In this document: positions 29,472 through 38,303 of the stretch, piece by piece
How positions within the stretch are numbered: position 1 is the first letter of the stretch
How the letters are laid out: each line of letters begins with the position of its first letter
Translations under genes and position numbers: made by a program
The notes under the pieces: generated by a model
The model's database searches: none
The model's input: only the letters and a program-made list of their open reading frames with translations
Told to the model about the DNA's origin: nothing
Source: Opitutia bacterium
Lineage (GTDB): Bacteria; Verrucomicrobiota; Verrucomicrobiia; Opitutales; Coraliomargaritaceae
Assembly: GCA_029252625.1 (NCBI GenBank)
Contig: JAQXBA010000116.1
Span: 1 to 58,345 of the forward strand
Reading direction: 5' to 3'
DNA length: 58,345 nucleotides

Positions 29472-31505
29472 CTAGTTGAGCAACGATTGAGTCTTCAGAT
29501 AGACGTCGCTAATGGTGAAAGAACTGGTCGACTGAAGTCGTAGATCCGCACCATTACAAGCTTTAGAAAAACGCGCGTCGGGCAATTGTATCTCTACCGT
29601 TTTCCAACGGCCAGTTCCATCGCGTTGAATCACTGGACCAGGCTTCCATGCTCCGTGGGCGTTGCCATTGTAGACTTCATCCGAGGTTGAATCATAGAGC
29701 ATGCGGATCGGATCGTAACCAGAATCATGATACTGAACCACGATTGTCGCTGTAGCAGGTTTCGTTATTTCAGGGGCGACAAAATAGAGAAAGAGCCCCT
29801 CAGTTTTGAATGCGGATTGCCCGTCAACCACCACCTCCTCGTACGCCCCGTCACCGACATTGCCGACCTGCATCGGACTTCCCCAATCTGAGACAATATT
29901 GGAGGATGGCGATGTCGTTACACTACCAGTAAACGAAGGCATCGGAAATGCGTCGGTCCGAAATGGCGATGCGGGCATACCGTTAACATTATACAAATTG
30001 CACAGCGGAAAATTAGCCCAGCCGTAACGCACTGCCACCGGCACACTCACGTGCGGCGAAAAAACCTCAACTGTGTATTGGGAAATGATACGAGCCAGCG
30101 CGGGCACGAAGACTTGGTCCTCACCGCAGATAGTAAAGCCTGTCAGCGTGCCGACTTCGGCAATCGCAGGTTCAGGCCCTTGCCCTGGCAAAAATCCAGC
30201 GGCACGATTCATTGCCACTCTCCGCGTCTCGAGACCATCACCCACATCAGTAAAACGCAGAAATATACGATCTTGCTTCACCAGCATTTTTTCGAATTTA
30301 GGACACCCAGCCTCGATCGTCGGATCATCCAGTGACGCTGCCAGTGTGGCCAAACGATGCCCCACAATTTCTTTTGCTTGCGGGTGAATATCTTGCCCTT
30401 CCCCAGCATCTGTGATGACGACTAGACCCGCATTTTGCATCGCTTTAACTGATTGATATTGCGCATCACGCACCCAAGCTCGAGCCTCGCCTAATTGATC
30501 CCAAGGAACGACCGCATGCGGTGCTAATTGCACGACAAGAAAAGGAAACTCGTAGCCCCACAAAGCACGCCAGGACGTAATGATATCCGTCTGTAAATCC
30601 GCATAGAGTTGCGCCCACCTCGAGTCCGATTCACCTTGATACCAAATCACGCCCTTGATCGCGAATGGAGCCAACGGATAAATAGTACCATTATACAGGT
30701 GGGAAGGTGTACGAATTGCACCGGGATTATTTTTTGACTCCTTAAAATTCGGATTCGATGGATCCAGAAAGCGAGCGTATTTAGGGTTAGTTTCTAACAA
30801 TTCACGCGGTAGCCACGAATTTGCCTGTGTTGCGCCGCGATTGGCATACAATAGACCGATGGGAACTTTAGTGTCCTGTTGTAGTTGCATGCCAAAAAAT
30901 CCCGCAACTGCCGAAAACTTGGCAGCAAAATCAGGGGTACAGGACTGCCATGTGTTTTTAAAAAATGGATCAATTACGAGTTCCTTGCTCGGATCGGCGC
31001 TAGAAATGCCGCCCTCCTTAATTTTAAACAACCGCAAATACGGATTACTGAAGTCGCCTTTAACTTGATCCCATATTAAATAACGATCCATGGTCTGTGC
31101 CATATTCGACTGACCACCACACAACCAAACATCGCCGACTAGCACATTATTCAGTGTTTGCTGAATCAATCCATTCGAACTCGAGACGCATAGACTGCGC
31201 GGCACCTCGGACGCCTTTAAGTGGGTCAGCGCGACGGACCACTGCCCATGCGCATCCGTTATAGTTGACACTCGTTGACGAGCAAACTCCACAGTTATCT
31301 TCGTTCGTGGCAAAGCCGTGCCCCAGACTGGAACCAACTGCTCGCGCTGCAAGATCATGTTGTCCGTGAACAGACTGTTAAGTCCTAAATGCTGAGAGGA
31401 TTCAGCGTACAATCTAGTTGTAGCGGAACTCGTCATTAGGGCGGCTAAGCAAAATAATTTGCAGAATAGAACTAAGGTATTTTTCATCAATATAGTGGTT
31501 TTCAA
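29472..31505 (-). CDS. Secreted sialate O-acetylesterase-like protein with C-terminal beta domain
   Basis: A second SASA-family esterase (677 residues), last gene of a three-gene minus-strand operon with two sulfatases. Residues 1-34 are a signal peptide, with possible starts at 31505 and 31487. The N-terminal beta domain (FTDNMILQRE ... VPVWGTA) precedes the catalytic domain with Ser133 in GGQSNMAQ and Asp372/His374 in GQDIHP. About 130 extra residues at the C-terminus (after DWGSPMQVG) look like a beta-sandwich carbohydrate-binding module with VVQYHDSGYDPIRMLYDS. It starts 6 bases after the sulfatase stop. It probably deacetylates the same glycan that the two sulfatases desulfate. Confidence 0.87.
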   Translation of the reverse strand: MKTTILMKNTLVLFCKLFCLAALMTSSATTRLYAESSQHLGLNSLFTDNMILQREQLVPVWGTALPRTKITVEFARQRVSTITDAHGQWSVALTHLKASEVPRSLCVSSSNGLIQQTLNNVLVGDVWLCGGQSNMAQTMDRYLIWDQVKGDFSNPYLRLFKIKEGGISSADPSKELVIDPFFKNTWQSCTPDFAAKFSAVAGFFGMQLQQDTKVPIGLLYANRGATQANSWLPRELLETNPKYARFLDPSNPNFKESKNNPGAIRTPSHLYNGTIYPLAPFAIKGVIWYQGESDSRWAQLYADLQTDIITSWRALWGYEFPFLVVQLAPHAVVPWDQLGEARAWVRDAQYQSVKAMQNAGLVVITDAGEGQDIHPQAKEIVGHRLATLAASLDDPTIEAGCPKFEKMLVKQDRIFLRFTDVGDGLETRRVAMNRAAGFLPGQGPEPAIAEVGTLTGFTICGEDQVFVPALARIISQYTVEVFSPHVSVPVAVRYGWANFPLCNLYNVNGMPASPFRTDAFPMPSFTGSVTTSPSSNIVSDWGSPMQVGNVGDGAYEEVVVDGQSAFKTEGLFLYFVAPEITKPATATIVVQYHDSGYDPIRMLYDSTSDEVYNGNAHGAWKPGPVIQRDGTGRWKTVEIQLPDARFSKACNGADLRLQSTSSFTISDVYLKTQSLLN

Positions 31506-31511
31506 TCACAT

Positions 31512-32894
31512 TTAATGTATCTTTCGATCACTCACAGGTTGCTGCCAAGGAACAGCACCAGCTCGCTTAATCTGGTTTCTCAAGGCGATCGCGAGCTCAT
31601 TGAATTGTACACGATTTTTCTGCGCTAGATTGTTTTGTTCGCGGGGATCATCTTTTAAATTGTAGAGCTCCAAGGGGCTGTAGGGATTATTCTGCAGCAG
31701 CTTCCACTCCCCACGAATCAAGGCTTGATAGGATTTACCGCCATAATCAAAGCCACCTTCACGGCGTACGAAATACAGATCACGCACCGTTTCAATCGAG
31801 TCGTCTTGCAAAATATCGACGAGGCTCTGCGCATCCAGATCCGCTGCAACCGAACCACCCGCAAGTTGTATAAGAGTCGGAAAAATATCAAACACCAATC
31901 CATTATAGTCACTGACCGCACCAGCTTCGACATGCCCAGGCCAGCTCAGCATAAAAGGCACCCGTAAGCCGCCATCGTAGTGACTTTGCTTACCGCCGCG
32001 CCAGGGGTCGTTACTCTGCGCGTAATGAAGTGCCCCACCATTATCCGAAGTAAAAATAACAATCGTCTCGTCCGATAAACCGGTTGATTTCAGCGAATCT
32101 AAGAGACGCCCGACCGAAGCATCTAAGTGCTCGACAAAGGCAACATTCATCGCGCGTTTCAATTCGAGATCAGGCGATCTGGCTTGCACGCGCCGAAGCC
32201 ATTCGCCCGGTGGCTCAATCGGAAAGTGTGGAGCATTATAAGCCAAATAAAGAAAGAAGGGTTTACCGTCTTCGCTGGCTCGCGCCTGGAAGTATTCGCA
32301 CGCCCAATCTGTAAATACATCAGTCGCATGGCCTGTGGGCTCAATGACTGCAGCATTCAATCGCATATAATTCTGCCCATGCCGGCGATGCGTCGTGTAG
32401 CTATCCATCATATCGCCAAGAAAGCCGTGAAATAAATCGAAGCCTCGCTCGTTTGGTGTATTAGGAGACTGCAAGCCGAGGTGCCATTTCCCAATCAACG
32501 CGGTTTGATATCCGATCTCCCGTAATTCGCCAGCCAAGGTGGGCGTTTCAGGATCGAGCCAACCCCAAGAGTTGTCTAGATCAGTTCGAATGACCCCTGG
32601 CACCCCCACTCGATCTGCATAACGTCCAGTCAGAAGTGCGGCACGTGTGGGCGAGCACACCGTGCAATTCGCCCGCATATTGCTGAACAACATACCGCGC
32701 GCCGCAAGCCGATCAATATTTGGCGTGCGCACATCGGACTCGTGATAAGTGGAGACGTCTCCGTAGCCGAGATCGTCGGCGAGGATGACGATCATGTTTG
32801 GCTGCGCTTGCTCAACCGCCGATGCGTTTGAACCGACCGTCAACATCCATACAGCAAAAGCCGACCTCAGAAAAAATCTAGTACATGCTTTCAT
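31512..32894 (-). CDS. Secreted S1 sulfatase (CSPTR type), second gene of operon
   Basis: An arylsulfatase-type enzyme of 460 residues. The ATG at 32894 gives a signal peptide (MKACTRFFLRSAFAVWM ... ASA); a longer frame to 33020 has no signal and overlaps the upstream gene, so it is rejected. PNMIVILADDLGYGD binds calcium, C80-S-P-T-R is the formylglycine motif with ALLTGRYADRVG, and IGKWHLG is the conserved Lys/His motif. IVIFTSDNGG holds the late metal ligands. It begins 19 bases after the preceding sulfatase gene and ends 6 bases before the esterase, so the three form one operon. The substrate is unknown. Confidence 0.93.
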   Translation of the reverse strand: MKACTRFFLRSAFAVWMLTVGSNASAVEQAQPNMIVILADDLGYGDVSTYHESDVRTPNIDRLAARGMLFSNMRANCTVCSPTRAALLTGRYADRVGVPGVIRTDLDNSWGWLDPETPTLAGELREIGYQTALIGKWHLGLQSPNTPNERGFDLFHGFLGDMMDSYTTHRRHGQNYMRLNAAVIEPTGHATDVFTDWACEYFQARASEDGKPFFLYLAYNAPHFPIEPPGEWLRRVQARSPDLELKRAMNVAFVEHLDASVGRLLDSLKSTGLSDETIVIFTSDNGGALHYAQSNDPWRGGKQSHYDGGLRVPFMLSWPGHVEAGAVSDYNGLVFDIFPTLIQLAGGSVAADLDAQSLVDILQDDSIETVRDLYFVRREGGFDYGGKSYQALIRGEWKLLQNNPYSPLELYNLKDDPREQNNLAQKNRVQFNELAIALRNQIKRAGAVPWQQPVSDRKIH

Positions 32895-32913
32895 AGTTTG
32901 CTGTAAAATATAA

Positions 32914-34356
32914 TTAACGACTTGAATCTGCGGTACGATAACCATCGATGATCCCTTGCATACGCTCGACAATCTCAGGGTGGTCGGCGAGCAGGTTCTT
33001 TGTCTCCGACGGGTCCGCAACGAGATCGTAGAGTGCAGGCTCGGCCTCTCTTTTTAAATTGCGGCGTAGCCCATCCGGCACGTTATCAGGGAATTTACCA
33101 TCCACATACTTCCATTTCCCATGTCGAAGCGCTTGCAGTCCGCCTACATTGGTAGTGACCATGGCAGGTCGTGTCTCTTGAGGCTTGCCCTGCAAGGTCG
33201 GCATAAAACTGATGCTATCAGGAGCCTCTTCGGCGGTCGGCACTGCGCCGGAGACGCCTTCCACCAAGGTGGCATACAGGTCGACGATGTTGACCATGCG
33301 GTCATTTATAACCGAGGCGGCCACGTTGCCATCCCACCTCACGATCAAAGGCACACGCGCACCGCCTTCATAGATCGTATGCTTGTCGCCTCGATAAATA
33401 CCGTTCGCAAGCAAACCAGCATCACGAGCCTGATTTTCGGGACGACTTGATTTTCCGCCGGGGATATCGCCGCCGTTGTCAGCCGTAAAAATGATCAAGG
33501 TGTTTTCCGCAATGCCCTCATATTCCAAGGTGTCGATCAAGCGGCCGACCGAGAGATCGAGATCTTGAATAAAATCACCATACGCACCACAACCACTGGC
33601 CCCTCGCATCATCTCCGATGGCACGATTGGATGATGGGTCGCGCCAGGCGCAAAGTAGAGAAAAAACGGCTTGTCAGGATGGCCACGGTGCTGCGACTTA
33701 ATCCAATCGATTGCCTTATCCGTCATGTACGCCTGCGCATTCTCACGAGCGCGCTGCGGTGCATCGAGCCCCACATAAGGTGTGCCGTAAAAACTTTTAC
33801 CATAGGGGCTCAACTTCTTCGAGCGTAGACCATAGACACCATCGTTCTCGATCCAAACACGAAGCATGTCATCGAGATTCTGCGGCAGTCCAAAGTGATA
33901 GTCGAAACCGACATCATTCGGCCCAGGGCTTAGCGTATCAGTGTAGTCGGTTGGCGACTTGTCACCGTATCCAAGGTGCCACTTGCCGATCTGAGCAGTT
34001 TGATATCCCAACTGCTGAAAATACTTCGGCATCGTCATACGATCCGACTCCACAAGCATCGGATCAAAAACATTGACCACTCCAAAAGGTAAAGACCCGC
34101 GCCATGCGTAGCGGCCCGTCAATAGTGCGTAACGCGTCGGCGAGCAAATAGAGCCAGGTGTATTTGCATTGGTAAAGATCATCCCCTCCCCAGCTAGACG
34201 ATTCAGGTTTGGAGTACGCACCAGCTCCTGCGGCGCCCCATAGGCGTTGATACTTCCTATTCCAAAATCGTCGGCCATGATTAGAACAACATTCGGCTTT
34301 GCCGATGCTATGCTAGCCAAAGCAATGGCCGCTAAAGTAATTGATAAGCGCTTCAT
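32914..34356 (-). CDS. Secreted S1 sulfatase (CSPTR type), first gene of operon
   Basis: A sulfatase of 480 residues leading the operon sulfatase-sulfatase-esterase. The signal peptide is residues 1-19 (LSITLAAIALASIASA). KPNVVLIMADDFGIG carries the Ca ligands, the formylglycine motif is C71-S-P-T-R in GSICSPTRYALLTGRYAW, and IGKWHLGYGDKSP and LIIFTADNGGD are conserved. The promoter must lie in the 222 bases shared with the divergent sulfatase at 34579. The only operator there is close to the other gene, so joint control is possible. It differs clearly from its operon partner, implying a different sulfate position or sugar. Confidence 0.93.
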   Translation of the reverse strand: MKRLSITLAAIALASIASAKPNVVLIMADDFGIGSINAYGAPQELVRTPNLNRLAGEGMIFTNANTPGSICSPTRYALLTGRYAWRGSLPFGVVNVFDPMLVESDRMTMPKYFQQLGYQTAQIGKWHLGYGDKSPTDYTDTLSPGPNDVGFDYHFGLPQNLDDMLRVWIENDGVYGLRSKKLSPYGKSFYGTPYVGLDAPQRARENAQAYMTDKAIDWIKSQHRGHPDKPFFLYFAPGATHHPIVPSEMMRGASGCGAYGDFIQDLDLSVGRLIDTLEYEGIAENTLIIFTADNGGDIPGGKSSRPENQARDAGLLANGIYRGDKHTIYEGGARVPLIVRWDGNVAASVINDRMVNIVDLYATLVEGVSGAVPTAEEAPDSISFMPTLQGKPQETRPAMVTTNVGGLQALRHGKWKYVDGKFPDNVPDGLRRNLKREAEPALYDLVADPSETKNLLADHPEIVERMQGIIDGYRTADSSR

Positions 34357-34553
34357 AATATAACAGGGATTTACAAATTAATCAGATCGATATTTTCTCG
34401 TGAAAATGCCAGTAAATCCTACAAATAAAAACTTCACATATCCTAGGACAGCATGATGCATATTTACCAAGCAAAGTAGTGGTCAATTCACTGTTTAGGC
34501 ATTACGAAAATTGTATTCAACCACATAGATGTCTTACTTTCAATCAAAAGAGT

Positions 34554-34563
34554 TAAACGTTTA
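34554..34563. promoter_or_regulatory. LacI-type operator just before sulfatase start
   Basis: TAAACGTTTA in the context AGTTAAACGTTTACTT ends 15 bases before the ATG at 34579. A repressor bound here would sit downstream of the promoter and cover the translation initiation region of the DNA. Confidence 0.72.
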
Positions 34564-34578
34564 CTTAAATTAAAAATT

Positions 34579-36018
34579 ATGCAGACTAAAACGATGTTAC
34601 GGTTCAATTTCCACTCCTATAAAAAACTACTCTGTTGCGCGAGTTTACTCATGGCACTGAGCACCTTAGCTGTAGCAGAGTTGGTGACAGAGAAGCCGCT
34701 GAACGTGCTGATGATCGTGATTGATGATTTACGCACGGAACTCAACTGTTATGGAGTCGATTTGGTTCACTCGCCCAATATTGACCGCTTGGCACAAAAA
34801 AGCATGCTGTTTAATCATGCCTATGCACAGTATCCGGTTTGTAACCCGAGCCGCTCATCCTTTCTCTCTGGCCTGCGTCCCGACGAAGTCGGCATTACTT
34901 CAAATTCGCTACCTTTTCGACGCATCCAACCGGATTTGGTGACTCTGCCACAATTGTTTCGTGAAAACGGCTATTTTACCGCGGGGCTGGGCAAAATCTT
35001 TCACCTTAGCGTCGACCATCCCGAAAAACGCGTGCTCTTCGAAGAGCCACAATCCTGGGATTATTTCTTTGATGCACTCGGCCAGACTACAAAGTTGGGG
35101 CGCACAGGCGAAGGACGTGATCTGAGCGGCGGCACAATCCCATGGGCGAATTGGAAGGCCGCCGAAGGAGGTGATAGCGACCAGCCCGACGGCATCAACA
35201 ATGCAATGGCTCTGCGGGTGCTCGAAGACCATAAAGACAAGCCGTTTTTCATTGGTTACGGCATCCACAAACCACACGACCCTTTTATCGCGCCGAAAAA
35301 ATATTTCGAGCACTACCCAAAGGGCAGCACGCAACTCGCTGATGAGCCAGAAGATCGCTCCAAGCGGGCCAAGTTAGCCATTCCTAATGATGAATTTTTT
35401 GAGATCTTTACCGACCAAGAGCGCATGGAATTTAAACGCGCCTACCAGGCGGGTGTCAGCTTTGCCGATGCTCAAGTAGGAAAGATTCTTGATGCGATGG
35501 ATCGCCTCGAACTCTGGGACAATACCATCGTCATTCTGATGGGCGACCACGGCTATCATCTAGGAGAGCACGATTGGTGGAATAAAGTGACCGTATACGA
35601 ATCTGGGGCGCGCGCTCCAATGATTGTCTGGATGCCCAACGCCGCAGGCATGGGGCAAGCTACGAATGCAATTATGGAGTTTGTCGACCTCTACCCTACC
35701 TTGGTCGACTATGCTGGACTCGAAGCTCCCCATGCACTTTCAGGCCACAGCATCCGTCCAATTTTAGAGAATCCCTCACTGCCTGGAAAAGCAGCCGCCT
35801 ATACCCAAGTCAACCGTGGCAACAGAGTCGGCCGCAGTGTGCGCAACGCTCGTTGGCGCTATACAGAATGGGACAACGGCAAGCTCGGCATCGAGCTCTA
35901 CGATCACAACAAAGACACCGGCGAATACTACAATCTGAGTGCAAACCCTGAATATGCCGACATTTGCAAAGTGATGAAGCAACTGTTGGATCAAGGTTTT
36001 GTCGCGAGCGAACAATAG
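34579..36018 (+). CDS. Secreted iduronate-2-sulfatase-like S1 sulfatase (CNPSR type)
   Basis: A sulfatase of 479 residues close to iduronate-2-sulfatases (S1_7 type): PLNVLMIVIDDLRTELNCYG at the N-terminus, formylglycine motif C88-N-P-S-R within PVCNPSRSSFLSGLRPD, GLGKIFH, and VILMGDHGYHLGEHDWWNK. The signal peptide spans about residues 1-33. S1_7 enzymes act on 2-O-sulfated uronic acids or, in algal-glycan degraders, on other 2-O-sulfated sugars, so the exact substrate is open. It is monocistronic, converges with the DUF1080 gene, and has an operator almost touching the start codon. Confidence 0.93.
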   Translation: MQTKTMLRFNFHSYKKLLCCASLLMALSTLAVAELVTEKPLNVLMIVIDDLRTELNCYGVDLVHSPNIDRLAQKSMLFNHAYAQYPVCNPSRSSFLSGLRPDEVGITSNSLPFRRIQPDLVTLPQLFRENGYFTAGLGKIFHLSVDHPEKRVLFEEPQSWDYFFDALGQTTKLGRTGEGRDLSGGTIPWANWKAAEGGDSDQPDGINNAMALRVLEDHKDKPFFIGYGIHKPHDPFIAPKKYFEHYPKGSTQLADEPEDRSKRAKLAIPNDEFFEIFTDQERMEFKRAYQAGVSFADAQVGKILDAMDRLELWDNTIVILMGDHGYHLGEHDWWNKVTVYESGARAPMIVWMPNAAGMGQATNAIMEFVDLYPTLVDYAGLEAPHALSGHSIRPILENPSLPGKAAAYTQVNRGNRVGRSVRNARWRYTEWDNGKLGIELYDHNKDTGEYYNLSANPEYADICKVMKQLLDQGFVASEQ

Positions 36019-36065
36019 CCTATAATCACCTTTATACAAGGTTACTGACCTCAAGAACAATACGA

Positions 36066-36755
36066 CTACAGTGTGCGCACTTTGATGTCTTTATAATATG
36101 TAATGCTCTTTGGATCGTGCCCCTGAATCGCAAATGTGCCGGAAGAAATTCGCCGATTCTGATCGCCTCCCTTGGGGGCATAGCCCGCAGGTTCATTGTA
36201 GACATTGACGACTTCCCCATTGACTAAAACAGTTACAGATTTGCCCTGCACGCGAATCAAGTAGTCAAACCACTCGTCGTCAGTCGATGGTGCATCATGT
36301 TCGATATCCTTGACCCCATAAATGCTGCCTGTCTTGCGTTTATCCTTATGCGTGGTGTTGACTTGCGCTTCGTAGCCGTGGCTCGGCCATCCAGTTTCTT
36401 GATATTTAGTATGGAAGAATAACCCGGAGTTAGCGTGTTCAGTCGTTTTTACTTTAGCACTCAACTCAAAGTCAGTAAAGATGGCAGGGATTGCTGCTTT
36501 TCCTTCCCAAAAAAGGTGCGAACGCCCCCCTTCGACTTTTAATGTATCGCCATCGATAATACTGAAGACGTTCGGCGTTTCGCTCGCTTTCCAACCCTCG
36601 AGACTAGTGCCGTCGAATAGCATATTCCACTCGGCAGGCTGTTGTTTTGGATTCAGTTCGTGGTCATCACAGGCAAGAACTGTTGAGTGAAATAGCGCGA
36701 GTGCGCAAAGTGCGATCGTGCAGATGCTTTTTTGATAGGTTCTGTATGAATTCAT
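36066..36755 (-). CDS. Secreted DUF1080 (3-keto-disaccharide hydrolase-like) protein
   Basis: A 229-residue lectin-fold DUF1080 protein (pfam06439). The signal peptide is residues 1-28. Typical motifs are WNMLFDGTSLEGWK near residue 45, SGLFFHTKYQ and the HGYEAQVNTTHKDKRKTGSIYG segment, then DEWFDYLIRVQG. Some family members hydrolyse 3-keto-glycosides; others may only bind sugar. The start codon is one base after the stop of the upstream sulfatase gene, so both are made from one mRNA and probably act on one substrate. A short AT-rich hairpin lies in the 47 bases before the convergent sulfatase end. Confidence 0.88.
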   Translation of the reverse strand: MNSYRTYQKSICTIALCALALFHSTVLACDDHELNPKQQPAEWNMLFDGTSLEGWKASETPNVFSIIDGDTLKVEGGRSHLFWEGKAAIPAIFTDFELSAKVKTTEHANSGLFFHTKYQETGWPSHGYEAQVNTTHKDKRKTGSIYGVKDIEHDAPSTDDEWFDYLIRVQGKSVTVLVNGEVVNVYNEPAGYAPKGGDQNRRISSGTFAIQGHDPKSITYYKDIKVRTL

Positions 36756-36756
36756 A

Positions 36757-38157
36757 TTACGGTTTTCTTTTTTTGGCAGGCAATGATGCCTCCCATTTTT
36801 TTAAGGCGTTAAAATAACGTCCGGCGACTTCCGGATAGTCACGAGACAAGTCCTCCGACTCAGACGGATCTTTGAGTAGATCATAGAGCCGAAATTTCTT
36901 GCCCTGAAGATGCGCTTTCCACTGCTTATCCCTCAGCGCAGACCATCCTGGGCGGTCGTTCCAGTAGATGGGGCCCGCTCGTTGCTGAGGCTGCCCGAGC
37001 CAGGCAGCGCTTAAATCGATACCATCCAGATCCTCTGGAGTTTGAGCCTGAACAATCGTCGCTAAAGTCGGTAAAAGATCGACCCCGGCAAGCACCGTTT
37101 CCATATCCACGCTGCCTCCTTTGATACGAGCCGGCCAGTGAACAAAGAAAGGCACATGCGTGCCGCCGTCGTGCAACGATATTTTACGATCTCGGAACGG
37201 GCCAGACGCCCCTACATTGTTCAGCAGTAAGGGCAATTCTTGATAACGCTCGGCAATTCGATCCCAATTATTACAGAGCGGCCCAGGTCCATTATCGCTA
37301 GAAAAAATCACGATGGTATTTTCATCCAGTCCCCGCTCTTGCAAGGCCTCCATTAACCGCCCAAGGTCCGTGTCCAGCGCCGTTACATCCGCACAATAAG
37401 CCCGCATCGCGGCCTGAATGTCGCCATGCTCAGCGACGAATTTCAAAAACTCGCGCTGTAGTGGATTTTTAAAATCGTTTATCTCAACCTGCAGATCCTT
37501 ATAGACCGCGAGTTGCTCCACAGTGGGATTGATGTATGAGTGCGTAGGATACACCCACAGGTTAATGAAGAATGGCTTGTCCTGAGTTCGATCGATAAAA
37601 TCCAAAGCCAGATCGACATAACGCTCCGTAGTTTTTTCTCGGTGGTGCGGCTCGCTGCGCTCTGCGCCGGTCCAAGTCGGATGCTCGCCGCTATTCCCAT
37701 TATCTATAAAACTTTCATCGATTCCATAATCTACTGGAGCTGGATCCGTCGCTTTATGCCCTCCCAAGTGCCACTTTCCATAGTGAGCCGTTGCGTAGCC
37801 AGCATCCCTCAAAACTTGAGTCAGCGAAGGCCGCTCCACCGCTAACTCACGGGTGCTATTAAAATAGCGCGCCGGATACAAACCACCCATCAGAGCTGCC
37901 CGACTAGGCGCACACCAAGCAGCGGACATATAGGCATTTTCAAATCGAATACCCTCATTCGCCAGTCGATCAATGTGGGGCGTCTGCACATACGGATGCC
38001 CGGTCACACCCAAATCTCCATAGCCTAGGTCATCAGCTAGAATGAATATAATATTCGGTGGCTTTGCACTGCCTTGAAGCAATGACGGAAGATTCAGAAC
38101 CATCAATGAGATTACAAACACCACCAGGCGTGCAACAGAGGAAATGAGTGGTAACAT
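36757..38157 (-). CDS. Secreted S1 sulfatase (CAPSR type), divergent from LacI gene
   Basis: A sulfatase of 466 residues. A hydrophobic signal peptide (about residues 1-31) is followed by PPNIIFILADDLGYGDLG, formylglycine motif C82-A-P-S-R in AAWCAPSRAALMGG, HYGKWHLGGH, and VIFSSDNGPG. The C-terminal region SALRDKQWKAHLQGKKFRLY is typical. A perfect operator palindrome lies only three bases before the ATG, so regulation should be tight. It is divergent from the LacI regulator gene and forms a two-gene operon with the DUF1080 gene. The substrate is not predictable beyond a sulfated sugar. Confidence 0.93.
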   Translation of the reverse strand: MLPLISSVARLVVFVISLMVLNLPSLLQGSAKPPNIIFILADDLGYGDLGVTGHPYVQTPHIDRLANEGIRFENAYMSAAWCAPSRAALMGGLYPARYFNSTRELAVERPSLTQVLRDAGYATAHYGKWHLGGHKATDPAPVDYGIDESFIDNGNSGEHPTWTGAERSEPHHREKTTERYVDLALDFIDRTQDKPFFINLWVYPTHSYINPTVEQLAVYKDLQVEINDFKNPLQREFLKFVAEHGDIQAAMRAYCADVTALDTDLGRLMEALQERGLDENTIVIFSSDNGPGPLCNNWDRIAERYQELPLLLNNVGASGPFRDRKISLHDGGTHVPFFVHWPARIKGGSVDMETVLAGVDLLPTLATIVQAQTPEDLDGIDLSAAWLGQPQQRAGPIYWNDRPGWSALRDKQWKAHLQGKKFRLYDLLKDPSESEDLSRDYPEVAGRYFNALKKWEASLPAKKRKP

Positions 38158-38160
38158 TGG

Positions 38161-38172
38161 ATAAACGTTTAT
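38161..38172. promoter_or_regulatory. LacI-type operator adjoining sulfatase start, facing lacI-like gene
   Basis: ATAAACGTTTAT is a perfect 12-base palindrome. It ends three bases upstream of the sulfatase ATG (minus strand) and lies 131 bases before the regulator gene start, suggesting both pathway control and autoregulation. Confidence 0.75.
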
Positions 38173-38303
38173 TTTAATCTTTTGAAGTCAAAACTATAAT
38201 ATGCTTAAAAATATGGCTGCTCATTTTTATGTTACGAGCTGATTAAAAAAGAATTTGCAATGATAGCGAATTGGTAAAACTGTTAACCAAACCTTCATCA
38301 GAT

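Noticed and set aside
32895-33020. N-terminal extension of the second sulfatase of the minus-strand operon
   Set aside because: It would overlap the upstream gene and hide the signal peptide; the ATG at 32894 gives a normal secreted sulfatase.
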